Shown: in pieces, positions 1 through 9,600 of the stretch | Layout: each line of letters starts with the position of its first letter | Numbering within the stretch: position 1 is the stretch's first letter | Source of the DNA: Branchiostoma floridae | Taxonomy: Eukaryota > Chordata > Leptocardii > Amphioxiformes > Branchiostomatidae | DNA: 37,906 bases | Assembly (NCBI RefSeq): GCF_000003815.2 | Contig: NC_049991.1 | Span: 21,031,735-21,069,640, forward strand | Reading direction: 5' to 3' | Notes under the pieces: generated by a model | The model's input: the letters and a program-made list of their open reading frames with translations, nothing else | Told to the model about the DNA's origin: nothing | Database searches by the model: none | Position numbers and translations under genes: made by a program

Positions 1-65
1 GCACTCTGCAGATTGAACATGTCCGACGGCTCCACCCTAAAGTATACAAGCTGGAATGAATTGAT

Positions 66-453
66 CACCCTCACACTCAGGGGTGACAATAGCGGCAAAG
101 CCTAACGATATCACCCCTGACAACTCAGCCACAGAATTCGGTTATTAGGTACCAAATTTAACAGTTGTCGGTTCTGTGGGTATAGGTAACCACGGCATCA
201 ACGTATACCGACCTAGCATATGAAAAAAAAAATACACGCAAAGTTAAACAGATCTTTGTGCACGCTGCGCCGTACCATGCGTATGCTGTCTGTTCGAAAC
301 TTGAAATCCGGTCGCTGATTGGCCTGCGACAAATCAGGCAAGCTCATTAATATTCATAAGCAAGACACCCCTAATAACCGAATTCTGTGGCTGAGTTGTC
401 AGGGGTGACATCGTTAGGCTTTGCCGCGATTGTCAACCCTGAGTGTGAGGGTG
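66..453. mobile_element. hAT-like MITE with 84-bp inverted ends and 8-bp TSD
   Basis: Terminal inverted repeats at 66-149 and 370-453 match over about 84 bp with only a few mismatches, starting CACCCTCACACTCAGGG. The element is flanked by identical 8-bp copies of GAATTGAT (58-65 and 454-461), the duplication length typical of hAT transposons. There is no coding capacity, so it is non-autonomous. It begins 24 bp past the OGFOD3 stop codon, so it probably lies in that 3' UTR. Confidence 0.88.
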
Positions 454-484
454 GAATTGATGTTCTATCATAATCTATGTAAGG

Positions 485-624
485 CTATGACTTTAAGTGT
501 GGATCTGCGATGGCGTGTTTCGGGTCGCACGAGAACGACACCGTAATGGCAAATCTCGTCCCAGACGCGACTTTCTCCACAAAGTGCAGATTTTCTGAAC
601 CCGACGTGAAGAACGAAACCCGTC
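485..624 (-). CDS. OGFOD3: OGFOD3 exon 9 (terminal)
   Basis: Acceptor TTTTTACGCAG. Encodes RVSFFTSGSENLHFVEKV, then FAITVSFSCDPKHAIADP, ending in TAG at 487-485. It carries the distal iron ligand His and the 2-oxoglutarate-binding Arg. Confidence 0.93.
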
Positions 625-3600
625 CTGCGTAAAAACAAACCGAGAATCACGTAAAGATTTCTCACGTCTTTGATTATGCAAATCTTACATCTATCTGTGT
701 TAGCAGCATTCCAAATAATTTCCATGATCATAGTATCAATGAAAATTACTTTCAATATTGCACAAACCATTTCTCTTTTCTTAATCATTTCTTACATTTT
801 TGATTATAAAAATCACACACCCATCCGTTACTAAAATTTGCAGCATTCTAAATCATTATATAATATTAATGAAAATGACTTTTATTGCACAAACCATTGC
901 TCTCACATGTACACACAGACTGAAGGAAGAGAAGACCCTGATTTGCATGCATGCAAATATTGTTAACGCTTACAATTCATCCCATATGTGTGATATATTA
1001 GCTTTGTGCCTCAAACCAATAGCATTTGGGTCAGAAACTCATGAATATCAGTTCTATTTTGTTAGAATTTTGGTCAAAATAAAATAATAAAGATAATCCC
1101 TATCTACTGACCCTAGTTTTGTTTTTTCAGTCCTGAAACAGGAAACACAACAACTTAGCCCTACCTGTCCTGGGTTCCACTGTGCTGTTGGCTTCCTTGT
1201 CCACAAACACGAACCTCCCACCGGTAAAGTCACGGCTGTAGTCAGTCAGGTACAGGAGGGAGGTGTAGTCAAACGAACCGTAGGTCTCCTGGACAGGACA
1301 ACAAAACAACAACAACAACATCAATAACAACAACAAGGCAATCATCAACAGAGATTGCAGACTTTACCCTACAGAAGATACAGAAAGTACAGTAACTGTT
1401 GCTCCCTCTGGCAGACCCTATAGAAACTGCGGTACAGAAAACACAACTTAGAAGCCATTTTATTCCACACCCCAATGGCCAGTGCATGTCGAACAGTTAT
1501 CCGGGTGGTACAACAATGCAAAGTTATCCAGCTAGGCCATAGCACCACAGGATTTGGGGATTCCGACTGCAATTAACAGAAGTGTATGGTAATCCATTGT
1601 GAGATGAAATTGCTTCTACTATATGTGCATACAATCATACATTCAAGCACATCTAACTAGGACCCAAAAACCATATTGCTTATACTTGTACTGCAGCTGT
1701 TATGATACTACAATCGAGAAAAAGCAGAAGGTTGAAACTCTTGGATTTCAAATCTAAATTTTTGGCTTTTCTAGCCAATTCCACAGCTTTTAATGTTATA
1801 CCTGAAAATAGTGCAATAACTACAAAGTCTAGACATTTCTTTGTATAACAATGAGTTTTAATCACCTTGTCTATGTGTGGGTGCCAGTACTACATGTATA
1901 TGTAAGAGGGTTGGGTACAGTACCTTGTCTATGTGTGGGTGCCTGTACTATATGTAAGAGGGTTGGGTACAGTACCTTGTCTATGTGTGGGTGCCAGTAC
2001 TACATGTATATGTAAGAGGGTTGGGTACAGTACCTTGTCTATGTGTGGGTGCCAGTACTATATGTAAGAGGGTTGGGTACAGTACCTTGTCTATGTGTGG
2101 GTGCCAGTACTATATGTAAGAGGGTTGGGTACAGTACCTTGTCTATGTGCAGGTGCTAGTACTATATGTAAGAGGGTTGGGTACAGTACCTTGTCTATGT
2201 GTGGGTGCCAGTACTATATGTAAGAAGGTTGGGTACAGTACCTTGTCTATGTGTGGGTGCCAGTACTATATGTAAGAGGGTTGGGTACAGTACCTTGTCT
2301 ATGTGTGGGTGCCAGTACTATATGTAAGAGGGTTGGGTACAGTACCTTGTCTATGTGCGGGTGCCAGTACTATATGTAAGAGGGTTGGGTACAGTACCTT
2401 GTCTATGTGCAGGTGCTAGTACTATATGTAAGAGGCTTAAGTAAAGTACCTTGTCTATGTGCGGATGCCAGTACTATATGTAAGAGGTTTAAGTACAGTA
2501 CCTTGTCTATGTGTGGGTGCCAGTACTTTATGTTTAGTTATTACAGTACCTTATCTTACCTTACCGCTTGCCATCACTCAGGCCACAGCGGATATGTATG
2601 CTGATGACACATCAGCCTACATATGCGCTCCTTCTATTGAAACTATCTCACATAATCTACAGACAGAGGTAAACAACATCTGTAGCTGGGTAAGAGTGAA
2701 CCGGCTTTTCTTGAACACTTCAAAAACAAAATGTATTGTACTGGGGAGCAAGCCCAAAATGTCTGCTAAACCCAAACTCACACTAACTGCAAATGGTAAG
2801 GTTATCGAACAGGTCTCAGAGGTAAAACTACTTGGTTCGACAGTAGATGAGTGCCTTACCTGGAATACTCACACAAAATTAACATCTAAGAAAATGGCTA
2901 GATCACTGGGGATGATCAAAAGATGCGCATACCTTATGGATCAAACATTGTTAAAAATTGTAATAGAATGCCTTGTACTATCACACATCGATTATTGCAG
3001 CCCAGTTTGGTCATGCACAACTAAAACTAACATAAACCTTCTGCAACGAATGCAGAACAAGGCAACTCGTCTGTTTCAGTCGAAGCCACAGTGGAAACCT
3101 GTGCACACGAGATTGTCAATAAACACCATGACAACATTTAAAAGGATAACACTCACAAACGAACCTATTTGTATCAGTAGGCAACTGCGTTCGGTCAACA
3201 ACTTGCATAGTTACAGAACCCGTTTTGCTGCTAAACAATCTTTTCTGTTAGAGAAACCTAGAACTAACGCACTGATGAAGTGTTTCATGTACAGGGCTGT
3301 CAGAGTGTGGAATAACCTTCCAATTGTCATGCAATCCACACAATCCCTGAGAGTGTTTAAGGATGGTTTGCACAAATACTTCCACCAGTAGTTACAAGCA
3401 CTGTGCGACAGGATTGTCAATTTTTAAATTATGTATATTGTAAATATGTTATTGATTTAGATGTGTTTGTGACTTGTCTAGTTGCCAACCATGTTTGTAT
3501 AATGTATTGTCTCTGTGAATGAATACCAGGAAGACTAGCGTGCTAATGGTTATTCTAATAAAGTTTCAAAGTTTCATCTATGTGTGGGTGCCAGTACTAT

Positions 3601-6600
3601 ATGTAAGAGGGTTGGGTACAGTACCTTGTCTATGTGTGGGTGCCAGTACTATATGTAAGAAGGTTAAGTACAGTACCTTGTCTATGTGCGGGTGCCAGTA
3701 CTATATGTAAGAGGGTTGGGTACAGTACCTTGTCTATGTGTGGGTGCCAGTACTATATGTAAGAGGGTTGGGTACAGTACCTTGTCTATGTGTGGGTGCC
3801 AGTACTATACGTAAGAGGGTTGGGTACAGTACCTTGTCTATGTGTGGGTGCCAGTACTATATGTAAGAGGGTTGGGTACAGTACCTTGTCTATGTGCGGG
3901 TGCCTGTACTATATGTAAGAGGGTACATAAGAGGGTTGGGTACAGTACCTTATCTATGTGTGGGTGCCAGTACTATACGTAAGAGGGTTGGGTACAGTAC
4001 CTTGTCTATGTGCGGGTGCCAGTACTATATGTAAGAGGGTTGGGTACAGTACCTTATCTATGTGCGGGTGCCAGTACTCATCGTGAACAGTTTTTGCGGC
4101 TCGAGTCGTCATCCGTGAGAAGAAGGTGGGGTGGGTGAGGTGGAGTCTGTCCTGCTGGATTCCAAACTCCTCGGCGATCGCTGAACGGATCCTGTTCTTC
4201 ACCCTCCTGTAGGGAAAGGGCAGGTAGGTGATGATGAGATGATTGAGATCATTGGTCTTCTTGAACTTAAAAACAGAACTGAGTCTGTATCTGTATCTAT
4301 ATAGCCAGTTTAACTGCCCTTTGGAGTAACACACCCGCTTCTGTATCTGTATCTATATAGCCGGTTTGTTCAGTATTACACCTAACTTTTGCACATCTTC
4401 CTGCAAATGTTCTTTAAAATTATCTAGCAAAGATGCTCCTACTGTGCTTGGTGATAACTAATTCCATTCTACGACAGTTCTGGGAAAATATAAATTTGGT
4501 GAGGTGGAGTCTGTCCTGCTGGATTCCAAACTCCTCGGCGATCGCTGAACAGATCCTGTTCTTCACCCTCCTGTAGGGAAAGGGTAGGTAGTTGATTGTG
4601 GCCTTAGTAAGGCCTCGAAATATAGTCTCCAAGCGGATTCCTCCAGTGGCATAAAACAGTAACATAAGCTGGGGGAGGACTTTAGCCAGAAGAGGAGTAA
4701 AATTGGCCACCACGGAATTCGCCGCAGGACGCAACCACTCAAAGGTACTGGGCGATCTTTTCAGAAACATGTTTCTACTCCTCCTAGTGCCCACTTACCT
4801 CCAGCGTGAAAATTGGCTAAATTTTACTCTTCTGCCGGCTAAACTCCTTCCCCAGCTTATGTTACTGTTTTATGCCACAGGAGGAATCTGCTTGGAGATT
4901 ATCGAAATACACTTTTTTTTCAACTTGCACCGGCCTGGACGTGACTTTTTTTTTAAGGTGAAGGAGGGGTGTGCACTTCCTTTTCCACCATCTCGTCTAC
5001 TGGAGCACTAAGTCCCACAGGGACAACACAAGAACTGTATGCCACATGTAAGACGGCCCCAGCAGATGCAAGTTTGCTGTTTGGAGTTTCCATCTCCTAG
5101 GAGGACTTCCGACCAAGGATGTAAGGGGTTCCTCCTACCCCTGTCTCCTGTATAGTGGGTGCGTCATGCCCGAACATGCCCCTATGGCCTGTCTCAGCCA
5201 CAAAGGCCTGTCACTGCCACAGCTTACACGTCATTATTTTTTTGCTTGTTTCTGTGCTGCATAGTTTACAAGTTATGCAGCATACAACATCTAGAAATAC
5301 CCGATGGCTCCATCAGCTTGGTGCATCATTTGAAGGTAAAGCTGAATTTTATAATCTCATTACAGAGTAACTTATACATTCTCATAATTCCACCAGGTGC
5401 CATTATACCGCCACCTCAGAAAACATTATTATAGAGGCCTTTTCAAGATTGTCTTCAACACTTATATATGTGAATTGTGTTTCATTTAGGATATTTAACA
5501 TTCAGAGTTCAAGACAATCTTGGGAAGACCTCTATACTAACTTTTTTTGAGGTGGTGGTATTGTGGCACCTGTTGGAATTATGATAGTCGATGTTATAGT
5601 AACTGTTCTTACCTGTACAGACTGAAGTCGTCTTCAGAAAAGACAGATCTGTCCTTGTTACTCTTCATCATCCTGAAACAAATGAGTCACTTTAAAACTT
5701 CAGCGTGCTAAGGTAGCCATTTGAATCCAACTATATGTCAATTGTAGGCCAGGGTTTAAGGCATCAATGAGGAGGGCCTATAAATAAGAAAGAAGGTCTC
5801 CGAAAATAATTTCATCAGGTTGGTAGAATACTGGATGAGGAGAATTCTTGTACGTTTGGGATAATCTTCTCGTTTGGGATAATCTTCTCATTTGGGATAA
5901 TCTTCTCGTTTGGGATAATCTTCTCGTTTGGGATAATCTTCTCGTTTGGGATAATCTTCTCGTTTGGGATAATCTTCTCGTTAGGGATAATCTTCTCGTT
6001 TGGGATAATCTTCTCGTTTGGGATAATCTTCTCGACACAAAAGCGCCACCTACATTGGCTACATATAGCGACGAGAAGCAGAACTCCAGTCAGAAGCTCT
6101 GAGAAAGGTGTCTGATATACACCGAAACGTAAGCAAGTAAGTTTAATTTTGGTTGGGTACAAGAATTTTCCTTATCCTAGCAAGGAGGTCTATTTCAAAC
6201 TCCTTAAAATAAGTAAATAAAAGCAGTAAAATATTACACTGAGAATGAAGCACGACGTTTGATCTAAGTGCAGCGTGGCACATTTTGGTCATTTCACTGC
6301 CAAAAATGCTTTTTCTTGTTTATCTTGTTTTGGTCCCTCACAGAAAATTTATCTTCCAGGAAGAAAAAAAATCTTATATTTCTTAAGAGTTGAATCTGGT
6401 TATAAAAAAAAAGAATTTCTAGAATTTTTTTCTAGCATTATGAGAAGAAAAAAAAAGAAGATTTTGCTTAAATCTCTAGAAAAATGTTTGTAGTTTCTTA
6501 TTTTGCTTGAATTTTATTCTACATTTTCTTCCTGCAAGAACATTTTTCTTTATATAAGAATTGTTCATGGGTTAAGCAAAATAAGAAAAAATCAAGAAAA

Positions 6601-9600
6601 AAAAATTATGTTTGGCAGTGTTCTTTTGGTTGTTTGTCTACTTACTGGTAAAGGTTGATGAAACTGTCCCCCTTGGACAGCGCTCCAGAATGAAGGTCCA
6701 AGATGGAGGCCTGGTGACAATGAAAGGTCACAAATATGTAAATCACCCTTATTTACTTGCAACAATGATGCAGAGGTTTTTTGATTAGTACTTGACTGTG
6801 TGAACAAAGTGGATGATTATATTTCCATGCATATGAAAATTAGCTTACATATGAGTGTTACAAAAATCATAATACCCTTTAAATATCAAGAGGCATATCA
6901 ATTTGACATACTTAAAAGCATTTACAATCAGACTGACCAGAAGAGATTCTAGTAAAATGTATTACTCTGCATCTCTTGAACATTGCAATCGTGTTAACTT
7001 TTTTGTATATGATGATTGAGATTTTTAGAGAAATTAAAGGCACTTTTATTCACTTTTCTTCAGAATTATATACAGGTAGCAAAACAAAGTGAATCTGGCA
7101 ACAAAATTTGGTGACATTTTGGTAAACTTTGACTTTACAACTTATGAATTAACTTTCCATCAGATTGGGATATTTTTTTCATGAAGAACATGAAGAACAA
7201 TTAAATGATAGCATACACCTGAAACTTTTGGTCTACTTGACTGTAACTGAGTTAGTCAAAGTACTAATAACAAGCTAGTAGAGTTAGGTAACTTCCATTT
7301 GTTTTTGAGTAGCAGAAACAATGTTCTTCCCTAACTCTGTTATAGATCAGGTAAGGGTGCAGTCACATAGGTCATTCCAGAATTTGATGCCAAAGGATTT
7401 TCAAGCAGGCTGTGACAGAACCAACCACTGACATGGATCCAAAACACAATTTTTTATATTTACCAACTTACAGTTGAACTTTTCAGGACACATACGTCTT
7501 TGTCCTCCAAAATGCTCAAAGTTAGCGATCGTACGACAATCACATGACCTATATGTGACTGCGCCATTATGACTAAGACTACCAACTGCCTAACAGGACT
7601 GCTCTGGAGTGAAACAAGTTTAAAACTTTGTTCTAACACAAAAGAAGGGCGCAGTCAAAACAGCTGAACTTTGCAGTCTTTTGTGTTGGAACAAAGTTTA
7701 CTTTTTTCATTATGGAATTTACCAACACAGATGAGCTTTCATTAGGACTGCGCTGTTTTGTGTTCAATACTGCAACAGGATAATTCTGCGTTCAGGTCCA
7801 TAAAAACCTGCAGAATGAATGTAACTCACCCCTCCATTAGACCCACCAAGTGCCAGGCCTCTCTTTGCAATCCTGGACATCGAATTAAAGAAATAAGCTG
7901 TCAATATCTGTAAACATTTTCATGGTTCTTTCCTTGATATTTGGTGCAAACTGCTCTGTTAAAAAATAGCTCTCAGCACCTATGAGAAAGTCAGTAGAAA
8001 AGTAGTGCTTAATTACGTATACAGAGGAAGAGGGTAGAGGGTGGATACCGTTCGTGAGTGACAGTACGTCTAGTTAATCACGCCAGCACTGTTAAGATCT
8101 ACAAAACAAAACGGACTGTTCTGTCTGTTTGTAGCACCCTTACCACTAACCAGTAAGTGTTTTCCAAATGACAGTTTGCCGGCTTTTTCATTATGACTAA
8201 AGTACAGTGTTGTAAATGAAGCTCACGGGATGGCACTGCCGCAAACTCAATACCACCACAGTCACTCCATTTTCCCTGTACCATGAAATTGAATACACCC
8301 GCAAAATTAAATGCATTTCCAATACCTCAGTAGCTGTGCCGCTTCGTTTTGCGTCACCAGTCCGTCCATTACACCTCGGCCACATCTTCTGGGCGTGCAT
8401 CCTGCACAAACACAACAAACAAACAAACAAACAATAAACATCCCAGCTGTGTCATTCACCCAACATCCATGATACTTGAAAGGTTTTTTCATCCTTTACT
8501 AGGACAGAATGTTAAGCCAGGGTCCACTGTTTCTTGTACATGTGCGAGAGCAAGGGAAGTTTCCACGGCATAATAAACCTGTAAATACTGTACATAGCGT
8601 ATGTCCTCTATTTCATGGCCTGAGTGGGAGAATAGGTCTCTAGCTTAAAGGCAACCTAAGCAATATTAGCCCGAGTCAGGGTTGTAGAACTTCAATCATC
8701 AAAGTCAATTTTGGGGGCACTTTTATCTGTAATAAGATGAAGCAGCTCTATTCCGCTCCATACCAAGGAGGAGGTCTTTTTTTTAACCTTCTTGTCCATA
8801 CCAACATTCAACTTTTCAAGGAGCAAAACTTTGATGCCGCAGTGGTGTGAGGACGCCGTGAACTCTAATTTTTGTGGGTTAGATTCAGGGAATCCTGGTG
8901 CAGATTGTTTCTGTGCCATTTTTAACCGCTCAAATCTTACTAAAAATAATATAAATGTGATAATATAGTGCAGGGGATATCAGTTTCATACAGATTGCCT
9001 TATCCAGATTATTTACACTTTTAACGTTCTAATTCTAAAAGTTACACTTTTTACACTTTTAACTAGTTCAAGATCTCTTTCACTTTCATGCAAGGCATGG
9101 AAATATGATACATGCAGCTTCACCTTCAAAGTGTTCATATTTCTTGTAGTCTTTACTGCATGGAACGTCCAAAATCCTCTTCTGAACTGTCTCGTCTTGT
9201 TTCACGAATGTCGTGAGCCCCGATTGGTCACCTCGGCCGGACAGAAGGGCCACGATTCCTAAGGTCAGGACGATGAAGGTCACGCGGAGGAGGATCCTTT
9301 TGGTGGTAACCTCTTGAACTCTGGGTGAAGGTGAAGATTTGTTTAGACAGTAAGAACTGGTACTCAAGAATATGAAATACGGAAGCTTGAGTACCTTCGA
9401 AGTGGCATTCGCCCTTCTTTGCCAACTCTAGAGCTGTGTGACTTATTAAGATACAGGTTAACAGGTTTAGGCACAGGTACGGACCTGAACCTGTACCTGT
9501 CACTACTTGTTCAGTCAGGTAGAAGTGGATGTTCAATAAGGATGGAAGCATGTTTGAGCTAATAAAACCATGTGTAATAGACAGAGAACATAATAGAAAC

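Noticed and set aside
2407-2604. Plus-strand open frame with VRGLSKVPCLC-type repeats
   Set aside because: It is the minisatellite read on the opposite strand to the gene.
1864-4078. CRISPR-like regular array
   Set aside because: Units are contiguous near-identical 52-mers with no unique spacers, in a eukaryotic gene; this is a minisatellite.
4703-5011. 102-residue open frame
   Set aside because: It starts inside the hAT-like MITE and runs through homopolymers; no family resemblance.
5778-6162. Proteins made of RRLSQT or EKIIPN repeats
   Set aside because: They are translations of the 18-bp minisatellite inside an OGFOD3 intron; the array is open in several frames.
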